Source: Dysidea avara
Lineage: Eukaryota; Porifera; Demospongiae; Dictyoceratida; Dysideidae
Length of the DNA stretch: 64,000 bases
NCBI RefSeq assembly: GCF_963678975.1
Contig: NC_089274.1
Span: forward strand, 26,449,053-26,513,052
Direction: 5' to 3'
The position numbers and the translations under genes are program-made. The notes beneath the pieces were generated by a model, which worked only from the letters and a program-made list of their open reading frames with translations, made no database searches and was not told the DNA's origin. Positions 34,194 through 46,149 of this stretch are shown here, piece by piece; within the stretch, counting starts at the first letter, position 1; each line of letters opens with the position of its first letter.

Positions 34194-35913
34194 TACATCA
34201 TGTATTACGGCACGACAGAGAACCAGAACTGAACGATGGGAAGACCTCCGAAACACTAGACTCCTTTGGAGCTTCAACACGTAGCAACGACTCTCCAAAC
34301 CGTAACCAATAATAACTCTCTTAATATAAGTTATGCATGCGTACATAGTAGTAACTATACAGCATTGCGCATGTGTACAATATAAATAGTATTACGCTTG
34401 TTAAATGGTTTGCATGGGGACAGCCAGACTTTGTGCCCGGGTAATTCAGAAAACTAGCTACACCCCGGCTGTGTTTTGTTACATATTTCTACACAGTGAC
34501 ATAGCTAACAATGGCTGTAGACAGAAAAAAATACTTGGACAATTTAAGGACTATTTGCCGAATTCACCTATGTTTTACACTGCCAAAGTTATCTACTGTA
34601 CAGTAGCTTTTAGACTTTCCCCCTAGGATTGTGATTTTAATTATCATTAGTTAATGAAAAAACAATGTCAACTATTGCCAACTAAATATCATGATACTTG
34701 GATGATTGCCCATCCCTATAATATTCTTGCATCAATACTATAAAACCATGTCCCCAAGATTGCATATGGTCTATTGTAAAATCAGAAACAAAATATACTT
34801 ACATTAGGATTGCTCAAGCTGGCAAGTTCTGTGGTATCTTGTTTTAATGATCTGCAAAATAAAGCAATTGATATGATTGACAATACGCACAACACAATAG
34901 GGAGAATACGAAGAAGTGTTTTACTAAACATTTGAAGATAAAATATTCAATTTTGTTACATACGTACTCAGTTTGTGTTTATAGAAAATACTGGATGAGT
35001 GCATGACATCATGTTTATCACTGATACAATGGAAAAAGCTATTTCGTATTTAATTGTGTCAATTGTGGCCGATCGCATAGTCTTGTTTAGTGTCCAGGGG
35101 TACACAGTATTACAAGAGAAATAAAAGCTGGATATCAAATGAACATTTATGCAGCATTACGCTATATTAAGAATGAGCTCTATTAGGCTTGAATCTGCTG
35201 AGGAAAGTATCCTAAGCACTTGAGTATGTGCAGGAAAATCCACCTTGGACAAGACTAGTAACTTGCAGGAGGTTAACATGGATAGAAGCCGTGGAGCTCA
35301 AAGTTCCATAATAACTAGTTATAGTCATGGCAATTGCAACAGCATGAACCAGCTGCAGCCAGCATTACGGGGCATACCAAGCCACTGTTCTAACCATTTG
35401 GTTATGTTGTTTCACCTGTAAGAATTTACGGTGAAAGCAAGCAACAGCACAAAGCAGAGATTCAGTAGTACTCATCATAGTTTAAATTTCAACCTTGTTC
35501 TCGACCTTGCCCCATGTGTACATAACCAGTGAGCTTACAGTTTAAATATGCATGACATTGTCAGGCACATTGGTAACCACCTGGTAGCAATAATGCCATA
35601 CATTATGTTTAGTATATTAAATTTACAAGCTCGAGGCAAAATAGAGATTCATATGCTCATACTATGAATGTGGGCATACACAAGTCACTGCAAATTTAGT
35701 TTAACGCAGGGGTGAGTTACTGTATAGTACCTTCCATCAAGGCGCCTTCCATATCTATAACATAGTCACCAGTTTATCTCCTTATATAGGTCACTCACTC
35801 GTCATTGTTATGCAGAAAACGTGGTTGACCACAACTCTGTGCGGTGATCACGTGATCAATCAGTTTCCTGTATTACGTAATTTTGTGGTTGAGCAAACGA
35901 GATTGCATAACAA
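34194..35913. other. Spacer between units 2 and 3, no match to unit 1 side
   Basis: Not shared with any other part of the window as far as I can see. It holds a partial TGCCCGGG/CTAGCTACACCCCGG motif near 34433-34470 reminiscent of the 10665-10806 MITE, and short open frames without features. No gene recognised. Confidence 0.4.
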
Positions 35914-37208
35914 TATGTTAGAGTTTGTTGTTCATGTTTAGCATATCAGGCCCGTATCCAGGGGGGTTCGGTCGAACCCCTATCTATTTTAAACTGGAAG
36001 TTTTATTTTTACCTTTTCAACTGTAATCTGTGTTCTAGCATTCATTGCACGCCTTCCATGGCTTCTAGCTAGCTACCAGCTGAACCGCGTGTGGCTTCCA
36101 GGTATTAACCATAGGTTATCTGTGTACATAGAAACCACTTGAATACAGACAGTGGTTTTCTCTATCGCTAAGGCTTCTATTATTCTGCGTACGGTATCTT
36201 AATAAGGCCATCCATCGAACCATCCATCACCTGATCCATCACCTGCTCCATCAACATACTGCACCAGAGTGCACTGAGAGCTACTATTATTATTTCGATT
36301 AATTTCAATCGTAATTTGTTAAATATTTTCTAATAAGAGTCCGGAATAGCGATGATGAACACCAAACTGGATGGACATTGTGACTGATAGACTATTAACT
36401 ATTACAACAACTACAACAACAAGTAAGCCCTGGCTTGTTGCATTGAATTCTAAAGTGTCAAGTGTGTGAATCTGTCAGTTATTAACCTTATTATGGTTAT
36501 CATCCATGTTTGGACAATGGTGAAATGTAAGGTTTAGCTTATAGCTGAAATGAATGACCCTGAGCAGTCTTAGAAATGATGGAGTGTACATGCACTACAC
36601 CATATATTAATCTCTAGTTAGCACTACACCAGGGATTTGTGTCAACACAATGATGTGTGAGAAGTTTATTTAATCAGTGCATGCATTTCTACCTTTAAGC
36701 AATTTCAGGCTATTCTCAGGACATTGAATATTAAACCTTTCTCAGCCACACCCCCAGACCCCCGCATCTGGGATTGTCTACCGCTTCAATTTAGAACCCC
36801 CCCTTTGAAATTCCTGCGTACTTGCCTGGTATTCATGATTGTATCCATTGCATACCATGATGAAATCATGCTTATGGCTTCTCACAAACAATATGTGGTA
36901 TCCACAAATAAATTATTACACGCACCACACCATATACAGCTAGTTTGTAGACTGTAGAGTAGCTAATCTTGGATACACACAACAACAAAGTCAAATACTG
37001 TGAGCTGTAATGTCAATCATCATCATGGGTTATTAACAGCATGAAGCCATGTTGTTTACGCTGGCAATGTGGTCAGCCAATTATGACACTCATAAATTTT
37101 AAATAACAAGACTAACTGACTCCACCCAACTTTAGGCTTTGCATGGAAAGGAAATGGTTTATAGAAACCATATTCATAACAATGAATAATCTCTGGTAAT
37201 CAGCACTA

Positions 37209-38119
37209 AGGTAAGTGTTCCTATTATGGGATACTTAAAAAATTAGCCATATGTCATAATCCAATTATGAGAACATATAAGGTGTCTCATTGTGGTTGGT
37301 GTACATAATTATGAGACTACATATTATGAGACAGAAAAATGTGCAAACTATTTCAATATCCTCTAACTTGGAGTAGAAAGCACATAAAGCAATAAAATTT
37401 GGACCAGATACGTACCAATATGTTCCATATAGAATATTAAAATTTGATAGATATTGCTTATAAGAGAGCAGAATTTCTTTGTATGGCTTCCTGACATGTA
37501 AATGTCCATAATTATGAGACAGCTAATCATATTATGAGACAGCTAATCATATTATGAGACAGTGCTACTGTCAGACACTAGTTGCAAATAGCTTCTAATT
37601 TATATGAAGGTACACTAAAACATTTACTAATACATCTTTTAATAAAAACAAAGTATATCGATAGTCAGTGCAGTACAATTCCAATGTAGAGGCACATATA
37701 ACCACTGTATGTGTTTCCTTCACTTCAGATGTTACCGAAACATGCCAAAACTAACTCCTTAGCTGAGTGATTACTTTTTCTACCTTTTGGATAATAGATA
37801 ATGTTTCAAACAACATGTTATGGAGATGAGATGCTACACATGATTGCATTTCATCATATTTACCAGCTTTTTACAGAGTCATCTTTAGACAACAATTTTA
37901 AGCTTGATTTACATAGTTTTAAGCTATATTGACATCTTCAACAACTCTCATGATTTATGCACTATTTAGCTAAAACTTTTACACACTTGTGAGAACTGGC
38001 ATGTCAAAAACCCTTTATAGCATGCTACGCACACTAAAGTGAGTGCATAATAGTAATTATAACTCAAATTATCAAAGTGTCCCATAATACGTATTGTCTC
38101 ATATTAGGGACACTTACCT
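37209..38119. mobile_element. TIR element rich in ATTATGAGACAG, complete (unit 3)
   Basis: TA-flanked (37207-37208 and 38120-38121) copy of 19391-20277. It has an extra copy of the 19-bp ATTATGAGACAGCTAATCAT-type motif near 37507-37562, so the internal minisatellite changes copy number between units. Confidence 0.75.
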
Positions 38120-38121
38120 TA

Positions 38122-39259
38122 TCACTTCATTACATCTTCATGAGAGACTGCGCTTGTATAGTCACTCATAGGAAATCACGATCGTGCGCTTACAGGGAAG
38201 TAGTATACTCACCATGCAGAGATGCTATGGGCGATCTGCTAAGTGTAAGAAGTATTGCTACAGCCTTCCTTGAGTATTTGACTAACGCTAACAAAGCCCA
38301 AAGCAATGTAATGCAGTAATGGAATCCTGTAACTTTATTGTTATACGGCTTCTTTAGTATACGGAACTGCTGCCAGTAGTGTAATGGCGAAGAGAACTTA
38401 AAAAATTTTTGAGGTGTAGGGTGGTTTGCGATCTGTGGAATACGGGCTTATTAATAGTTCATGGACACGCGGAAGGACTCAGTAAGCATGGCTATATAGT
38501 TTTTAGCTCGAAAAGATGAATAACTTTTTCTGTACATGGGTGAAACAAAAGAAGAAGAATAGTAATGTGAATAATATGAATATGACAAAACGGCATATTT
38601 CAGTTGTGTCCCAAATACACATACTGTTTCCTTTATACTTGATACTTACTAGTGGACCAATACTCATTGCAAATAACCACTACAGGGTTGTTTTGAGTTG
38701 GAGGATACTTCCAAGGTGGTTTTTAGGTGTGCATTCTATTAGAGGTTTTTACAAAAAACATGGGCGATCCCTATTATGAACCCACTATCATGGTTCATGA
38801 TGCAATATTGCCTCTGGCAGCATTAGTAGTGTCTGGTACATGCTTTAATTAATAGACATCAGTAGTATAATTGGTCTCATGTGGCTGGACATATACGTGT
38901 GGGTGAAAAGGGACACGTTTTCAAACCACTCAACCGCAAGCAAAATTATGGCTGCATAACCAACAAGTGTGATGTACTAATACCTATACAGCTCTGTATC
39001 CGATTAATCTTTGCAGATACTTACTACTTACATATTGTGTGTATGTGTGCATGCACGTGAGGAAAATTTGATATATCATAATCGTAAACAATTGGAAAGT
39101 TGTATGAAATACAAAAACATGTAAATGTATTTAGCTACATATTTTATACATGCCTATATATCTTGTGGCATGCCTTGAATACAATGATGATGTTACAAAA
39201 TTACAATTCATGCTGTGATATATGCTGCAAAATCATAAGCTAGCAATGGACAAAATGCT
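38122..39259. other. Spacer between TIR element and NHL type B, unit 3
   Basis: Collinear with 20280-21374. The open frames 38077-38319 and 38516-38779 are interrupted in unit 2, so they are not treated as genes. Confidence 0.55.
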
Positions 39260-40166
39260 TTAACTACATGTGGTTGGAAATATTTGGATTCTTTGGTTGC
39301 GATGATCACAGACATATAATCCACCTTTGGGACTAATGGCTACACCTTGTGGACAGCAGAATTGGCTTACTTTACTCCCACATGATCCAAATATGTGAAC
39401 ACACTCCGTTTCCATCAAATATTGATACTCGTTGGTTGTAAGTGTCAGCCACAAAGATGTATCCTTCAGGGTCAACGGCTAGACTCCTTGGTTGGCATAA
39501 CTGACCCCAGTTCATTCCAGGATCACCAAACTTGTCAACATAATGTCCATCAATGGTAAACTTGTATACACAGCGATGACCGACATCAGCAACAAACAAG
39601 TGATCTGCACTGATGGCTACATCACGAGGCTGCATGACTAAGATACAAAGTTCCTATAGTACCACAGAAGGTGCCATTGTTTTGGAACACTGCAATATGT
39701 GAATTGCCTGTGTCTGCTATGTATACTCTGTCTTCATGAACTACAATCCCAGTTGGTTGCCTCAACTGTCCACATCCTCTACTACCAAACTGGAGCAAGT
39801 ACTTTCCTTTAACACCAAACTTTTGCACCCTGTTATTCTTGATTTCAGCAACATAAAGAGAACCGTCACTGCCAAATGCAATTCCTGATGGATGTTCAAA
39901 CTGGCCATTGCCTTTATCTTTTGCACCAAATCTTTGACTCAAGCTGTCATCATCATTGTATTTGTACACACAATTGTTGGAATAGTCAGTTGTTGCCCAT
40001 GTACCATCCTTGTCGAAAGCAATGGAATAGACACAACCCTTTTCACCTTTGTCTCACTAGGCCAACCCATTGTCAGGTACCTTGCATGATCCTTGCTGTT
40101 ATTAGGCAAGATGTTTGCATGTTTTTTGTTCAAGTTTGTCGCTTCCTTCAATTCCTTGCTCATCAT
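39260..40166 (-). pseudogene. NHL-repeat protein exon, copy N4 (type B), broken
   Basis: Starts with two ATGs at 40166 and 40163 (MMSKELKEATNLNKKHANIL). It is frameshifted by loss of 11 bases in the KTNKGEMG region near 40045, by a 4-base insertion (GCTGCATGACT for GCTGACT) near 39636, and by a 2-base loss near 39405. A 3-base insertion near 39605 adds one residue without shifting. Between lesions five to six NHL blades are readable. It supplies the best view of the type B N-terminus. Confidence 0.8.
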
Positions 40167-40960
40167 CTACATATAAATAATGTATATACATTGTTACCTT
40201 TTGTGACAGTTATACCCATTTTGCTATACCTAGCAATTGCAGTTATAATTTTAGTAGTGTCATGGTGAAGAACAATAAGTTATAGTTACTTTCAGTGCCC
40301 GTGTATGACTGAACATTTAAATCATATAAATTGCTGGATGTATGGCAATATGTCACCGTTATCATGATGTTGAAAACAGACATTTTGAGTTTTTGATAAG
40401 TTGTTGTATCACAATCTGCCAATGCAGTACTAGCCAGTTAGCTACATTCATGACTACAGTTGTCATTAACTACATTCATTAGTGTTACATATGCATACTC
40501 TTATCACATGGCTTACTTTGTAGTCTTCAGTGAAGTTATCACTCTCTACAGCACTAGTTTTGATCCAAACAGCTACTCAGCCCTTTTATATGCCATGTAT
40601 TAGATGTACAATAAAATTGTATTTCCCTTACACCTAATAATCACCGTTCATCAAAGACAACAGCATTCATCATTAAACAACAGGTGTTGTTTGTGTCCAA
40701 TGACCACTGCTGAGCTTGCACCATCTGACCCTTGATAATTCCATCATTGCATCTACTATGTGGTAACTACTAGCCATTGGCCTTTGTGGCTGCAATGAGG
40801 ATATCCTTAATAGCCCATATTTCCCATATATGTATATATAGTTGTCACATGTCACCAAAATATGGTCATGCAGGTTGACGCCATTGACACGCTATTAGTC
40901 CCTATAGTTACTAAAAATATAATGTGCACAGAAAAACAGAGTATACAGACAGAAGCCAGA
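40167..40960. other. Shared spacer upstream of NHL type B, unit 3
   Basis: Collinear with 22296-23150. No recognisable exon on either strand. Confidence 0.5.
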
Positions 40961-41151
40961 TATCTTTTTTAGTTCTAAGAATCAGGTGTTATGTAAATTT
41001 ACATAACTGATTATAATAAAATACATATCAGAATATGCCTATCCAAGTGTACATGTAGCTGTCTATTTTCTCTCTACATCTGCGAGCAAACCAGCATGCT
41101 ACAAATATCTATGAACTAATAAACCTGGTATACCATGGTACACTGTACAAG

Positions 41152-41186
41152 CAAGAGTATATAATGGAATATACTCTTGGTACAAG
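41152..41186. mobile_element. 35-bp hairpin insertion
   Basis: Units 1 and 2 read TGTACAAGAAAAGTG. Unit 3 has an extra 35 bases whose core is an 11+6+11 hairpin (CAAGAGTATAT, loop AATGGA, ATATACTCTTG, 41152-41179). TACAAG occurs before (41146-41151) and after it (41181-41186), like a target duplication. If mobile, it is extremely short. Confidence 0.55.
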
Positions 41187-43020
41187 TAAAGTGTACATTT
41201 TGAAAGGTATTAGCCAAGTAAGCATTTCATGCACTGAAATGTCAGATAAGTAAAAAGGTGCATGTATTGTTGAGAATCCTTTTGAAGGGCCTTAAACTTT
41301 TAGATTGACTATGTGTTTATGTTTTAATATGCTATTCATAGAGCAAATTGCATTCGTACTTCTCTTCTATGCAGCCAAAATACTGTATGTTATGGTAGGG
41401 CATTTCTAAAAATTTGTATATGAATACCATGTACTTAGCCATAATATCCAGGGATTTTGTAAAATGTGGAATGGAATGGAATTGTAGTATGTTCGTTTGT
41501 TAACTAATAAATTAGCTATGCTTAAATTCATGTAAGGTCTATAGACTATGTACGTGTATTGTGTCCTTGGGCGTTTAGGCAAGTATCTGTGCAAAGAACA
41601 TCTGCTTTGCAAATTTGCTCTGAACAGTTAGTTACTCACCATATGAAAGTGTTACCGACCAGCTAGGTGAAGGGGAGGGGCAACTGAAGCTGCCCTGGCC
41701 TGTTTGGGGGGCCCAGTAAAAATGCATTTGGTGTACTGTAAGGGACCTACTTATATTTTCTTCCCCTTATGCCTGTTGGCCCTACCAGTGTCCTCTCAGA
41801 TAGGCGAAATTATCTGATGAAATAAATATGCCTAGATGACTCCCACCTTATCCCACAAACCACACTGGCAGAGCACATTGGCAGGGGAAAGCAGTAGAAA
41901 TAAAAGAGGGTCCCCGTACAATTTGGAAAAGTACACCAGGTCTCAAAGAAACAGGCCAGGGCAGGAAAAGATTGCTCCAATTGCCCCCACCCTCATTTTA
42001 AGTGGCCCTGTACACTGGTAGCACACTAATAAGGTAAGCAGTTGTTCAGAGCAAATCTTCATAGCAAGTATCCTGTACATGGATTCTAGAATGCATTTCC
42101 ATTTCTCAGGACAATCACTTTAGTGACTTGAGCACTTCCAAAAACAGATGGTTGCTCTATAGACCTTTCATGAGTATGATTAAGCATATAGCCAATTTAT
42201 TAGTCAAAATCTATTATCAAAGGAACATACTACCATTTCAGTCCATTCCACATTCCAACATCTCTAATATCCATGTATATTTTGTTTTCTGCCAATTAAG
42301 GAGGGGCCTCCAAATCTCATTTTGCCTAGGGCCTCATGTAAGGATGCTAAGTAAGGCCAGCCCTGCAAGCTAGTTGTATTATGCTTGTTAGCATGGCATA
42401 TATTAATGTGACATGTTTGGCCCACTTGTAGTACTAATTGGCCTGCCAAAATACCCTGAAGGCTATTAGTAACAGTTAATACTAATTTAATACCCTGAGG
42501 GAAAAACAGCTACGTAAGATGTATTAAAATTTCAGCAATATGCTCAAGTTACATGAAGCATTGTTGCTGTAATTCGTGTTAGATAAATGGTGATGATTGT
42601 GAAGTATGAAGAGCATACATACTTGGTTTGGTCCCAATACCAACTTTAAAGTGTGACTTACAAGATTCCGTCATATTTTAAGGCATCCCCATAGAAAACC
42701 CACTATTTTATTTCAAGAACTCTGTACGGTGCAACAAGATGGGAGATGAAAAGGAAACTGAACACTACAATGTACTGATGGCCTGACAGCACATGCATGC
42801 TTTGGTTTGTGCTTTACAAAGTTGAAAATAAGGTAAAAGTGAAATATGACTGGTCTGCACTCCACCCGATTGACAATCAAATGCCACATTCAGCCTTTCT
42901 CTGGAAGGATGGGTGTTCAGTCGTTCTCTATACAGTAATACTGTACATACATATAATTAGGTAATTCAATTCAATCAAGAGTTATTAGCTGTTTTCTTTT
43001 GTATCAATACATTCTAAACA

Positions 43021-43722
43021 CATTTAAAAATCAGATGGTATGTGGTTTATATTCGAGGAACTGTGGTTACTTGTCACCTGTGCAGCCCATAATTTTACTG
43101 AGGTGGTTCAAAAACAATAAAATTTAGTATGCTGTGTCTCACCCACAACAAGAAACATGTCTAGCCACATGAGATCAGTTGGTTATGCTGTCTAGCAATA
43201 TAAGTGGGGGTTTCAAGCACCGGCTGCTACTAAGTATACAAGCATACATTTTTACTTATAAACGTACTGGCATAACTGCTTATAATAGGCATAATATTCT
43301 TGTATCAGTTTGTTGTTATTTTTAATATTACTAACTAACAATTACTCTCCATTTTTAGTGTTTTTTAAAGGGATGACAGAATAATATGGTGCATTTCTCA
43401 AGTACTGATGGTCTGACAGCAAATCTTATCTTTACTGTATTCATATTTGTCTATGCAGATACTATATATGTACATAAATAATTATCTGCACGTGATGGTA
43501 ACAAATCTCAATTATAAACAATAGGATGAATGTTACATGACATGTTACATGAAGTACATACAACAGAAACAGCAATATAAAGGTCTATACACATGAATAA
43601 ACAACAAATCCAACCAACTACGTATACTGAATATAATAATCGTGTTACAGAATATATATTGCAAATTAAGCCTTAAGCTATATCAAAGTACATTCACACT
43701 TTAAATCTGCTTCAACTGCATG
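43021..43722. other. Spacer 3' of N5
   Basis: 43025-43290 is not seen elsewhere in the window. 43290-43722 matches 28237-28672 and contains TTTTTAAAGGGATGACAGAA. It is the downstream side of the minus-strand N5 exon; no clear minus-strand AATAAA is visible close to the stop. Confidence 0.45.
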
Positions 43723-44601
43723 TCAGGTTGGAAATATTTGGATTCTTTGGTTACGATGATCGCAGACATATAATCCACCTTTGGGACTAATGGCTACACC
43801 TTGTGGACAGCATAATTGGCTTACTTTGCTCCCACATGATCCAAATATGTGAACACACTTTCCGTCACCATCAAATATTGATACTCGTTGGTTGTAAGTG
43901 TCAGCCACAAAGATGTATCCTTCAGAGTCAATGGCTAGACTCCTTGGTTGGCATAACTGACCCCAGTTCATTCCTGGATCACCAAACTTGTCAACATAAT
44001 GTCCATCAATGGTAAACTTGTATACACAGCGATGACCAACATCAGCAACAAACAAGTGATCACTGATGGCTACATCATGAGGCTGACTAAGATACGAAGT
44101 TCCTATAGTACCACAGAAGGTGCCATTGTTTTGGAACACTGCAATTCGTGAATTGCCTGTGTCTGCTACGTGTACTCTGTCTTCATGAACTGCAATCCCA
44201 GTTGGTTTCCTCAACTGTCCACATCCTCTACTACCAAACTGGAGCAAGTACTTTCCTTTGACATCAAACTTTTGCACCCTGTTATTCTTGATTTCAGCAA
44301 CATAAAGAGAGCCGTCACTGCCAAATGCAATTCCAGATGGATGTTCAAACTGGCCATTGCCTTTACCTTTGGTACCAAATCTTTGACTCAAGCTGTCATC
44401 ATCATTGTATTTGTACACACAATTATTGGAATAGTCAGTTGTTGCCCATGTACCATCCTTGTCAAAAGCAATGGAATAGACACGACCCATTTCACCTTTG
44501 TTTGTTTTTGTCTCACTAGGCCAACACATTGTCAGGTACCTTGCATAATCCTCAGGTAAGATGTTGGAATTTTTGTTGTTGGTGACTTTTTTGTCCATCA
44601 T
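43723..44601 (-). CDS. NHL-repeat protein, copy N5 (type A), only intact copy
   Basis: An uninterrupted minus-strand frame of 292 codons runs from paired ATGs at 44601 and 44598 (MMDKKVTNNKNSNILPED) to a TGA at 43723. After a 30-residue leader it is entirely NHL blades, six by eye. Examples are SIAFDKDGTWATTDYSNN, HPSGIAFGSDGSLYVAE, KPTGIAVHEDRVHVADTGNS, QPHDVAISDHLFVADVGH, LAIDSEGYIFVADTYNQR and GVAISPKGGLYVCDHRNQR. It should fold as one beta-propeller, a domain that binds RNA or proteins in TRIM-NHL, Brat and PAM-type proteins. There is no signal peptide or membrane segment. TTTTCACTGTTTGTG and CATTCAACACAG just upstream look like a 3' splice site, so the gene may have unseen 5' exons. A 2-base insertion (TGTCAGG for TGTGG) near 43722 ends the protein three residues earlier than its sisters. 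No RING or B-box is found nearby. Confidence 0.75.
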   Translation of the reverse strand: MMDKKVTNNKNSNILPEDYARYLTMCWPSETKTNKGEMGRVYSIAFDKDGTWATTDYSNNCVYKYNDDDSLSQRFGTKGKGNGQFEHPSGIAFGSDGSLYVAEIKNNRVQKFDVKGKYLLQFGSRGCGQLRKPTGIAVHEDRVHVADTGNSRIAVFQNNGTFCGTIGTSYLSQPHDVAISDHLFVADVGHRCVYKFTIDGHYVDKFGDPGMNWGQLCQPRSLAIDSEGYIFVADTYNQRVSIFDGDGKCVHIFGSCGSKVSQLCCPQGVAISPKGGLYVCDHRNQRIQIFPT

Positions 44602-44608
44602 CAATGTT

Positions 44609-44640
44609 CTGTGTTGAATGGCACAAACAGTGAAAATCAC
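44609..44640 (-). promoter_or_regulatory. Candidate 3' splice site before N5
   Basis: On the minus strand, TTTTCACTGTTTGTGCCATT and CAACACAG precede AACATTGATGATGG. The same context is kept in N1 (4300-4330) and N3 (29570-29610). It would place the ATG pair 7 bases inside an exon that is a terminal exon in all type A copies. Confidence 0.4.
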
Positions 44641-44894
44641 ATATATCTATACATATAAGCTAGCTATACCACTCAATGCATATAGTACACAAACATGTAA
44701 TACTATGGCTACACAGCCTACACCCAGTAAGTCAATTGCTTGTATAGTATTACTAGATGCAAACTGCAAACAGATATATTTCTAGCATGCATCCAGTAGC
44801 TGCTATGAATATACATGACTCACTTTATTGTTACAAGTCCACTAAACTGCTTAGATACTTGGTTACAGTGATTGCTGATCAGTGCACTGAAATT

Positions 44895-45283
44895 AACTGG
44901 CCGTGCTGCTGTCTATTTATAGCCACAGACATGTCAGCTGTTTGCTAAAAGCTTTATGAATTTTCAACTGTGACGTTATTTTCCTTTAACAGACATGTGT
45001 TTCTCAAAATAATGTCAACGTATTTTCAAAATGACGTCCCCATGGTATGTAACCATGGATACAGGATACAGCATCAAATTAAACTATATTACAGCCATGC
45101 AAGTGCACCCTATTGTGTACTTCAGTATAGTGCTACCATTCTTTTATTTGTTGACAGGAAGTAGCTATCATGTAATGAATTTCACTTGTGTGCAGTTCTC
45201 TGTATCTAACACCTATGATTTGTTGGAGTACGTAGTATAAGTGAAATTCATTGAAAATATGTCTAGGAATGGTGGCACCATAA
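44895..45283. repeat. Left part of unit palindrome, unit 3
   Basis: Matches 29865-30285. The match breaks at 45283 within GGTGGCACCATA and resumes at about 49560 with TACAAGTAGACAATAGGGCA. So 4.3 kb entered the right arm of the palindrome. Confidence 0.6.
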
Positions 45284-46149
45284 TCAAGACACACGATAGT
45301 GTGTCGTGCGGCCCAAGAAGCCGGCGCGCCACACCGTGAGTATATTGACAGGAAGAAAGAAAACGTCATTTTCATACTTTTGTATCTCAGTGATCACTTA
45401 TCCGATTGGAACCAAATTTGCTACTCAGTTGCCCGCCAGCCAGGGGAGTCTACATTCCAAATTTGAAGGAAATCGCTCCAGCCATTTCCGAGATACGAGC
45501 TGCCAAAGTTTCGTTTTTTTTCTTCGTTTTTTTTTTTCTTCTTCGTCTTTTTGCACACTTGCAAAAATTGCTATAACAAGCAAACGCGTGCTCTGATCGC
45601 TATGAAGTTTGGCACACAGAAAGGGAGTCCAACGGCGAATCCTAGCATCAAATTTGGTACAAATCCGATGAATGGTTCAGGAGTTATGACCGATTATTTG
45701 CGTAAAACAAGATCGATTTGTTGTCACGCCTACAGGGTAAACCGCTTCATGGAATGAGTTGAAAATTGCTATGTAGATGGAGTAACCATCGTAGGAGTGC
45801 CTTTTGGTGGTTTTAAAAGAATCGAGATAAAGACCATGGAGATATGACACAAAACCCAACCTGTGTCACAATTACGCAATCGACTTTTACGAATAAAAAA
45901 GTATTAGTTTTCCCGCCTACTAGGCAAACCGCTTAGAGCAATGAGCTGAAAATCGGTGTATAGCTGGAATAATCTTCATAGAAAGTCCTTGCAGTAGTAC
46001 AGAAGAATCGGATCACAAACCACTGAGTTATGATTCTAAAGCCAACTCCGTGTAGCAAATGCGAGATCGAGATACTCCAATAGAACAGTCACCCTAATAG
46101 AGCATTTGGCTAATTTATTTACTCCATTATAGAATTTTATTACATCACA
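45284..46149 (+). mobile_element. GGCGCGCC repeat and left flank of 31-bp satellite
   Basis: Begins ATCAAGACACACGATAGTGT with CAAGAAGCCGGCGCGCCACA (copy of 10590-10655). It continues with T-rich stretches (45510-45555) and two parallel paragraphs each starting CGCCTAC and GGCAAACCGCTT or GGTAAACCGCTT (45727-45750 and 45915-45935). It ends with GCGAGATCGAGATACTCCAA, a motif also found at 59326-59345 and 59943-59965. More GC-rich and CpG-rich than its surroundings. Probably the body of a mobile element whose interior became the satellite. No protein recognised. Confidence 0.5.

Noticed and set aside
38516..38779. 87-codon plus-strand frame in unit 3
   Set aside because: The matching unit 2 sequence (20658-20900) has an in-frame TAG, so it is not conserved as coding.
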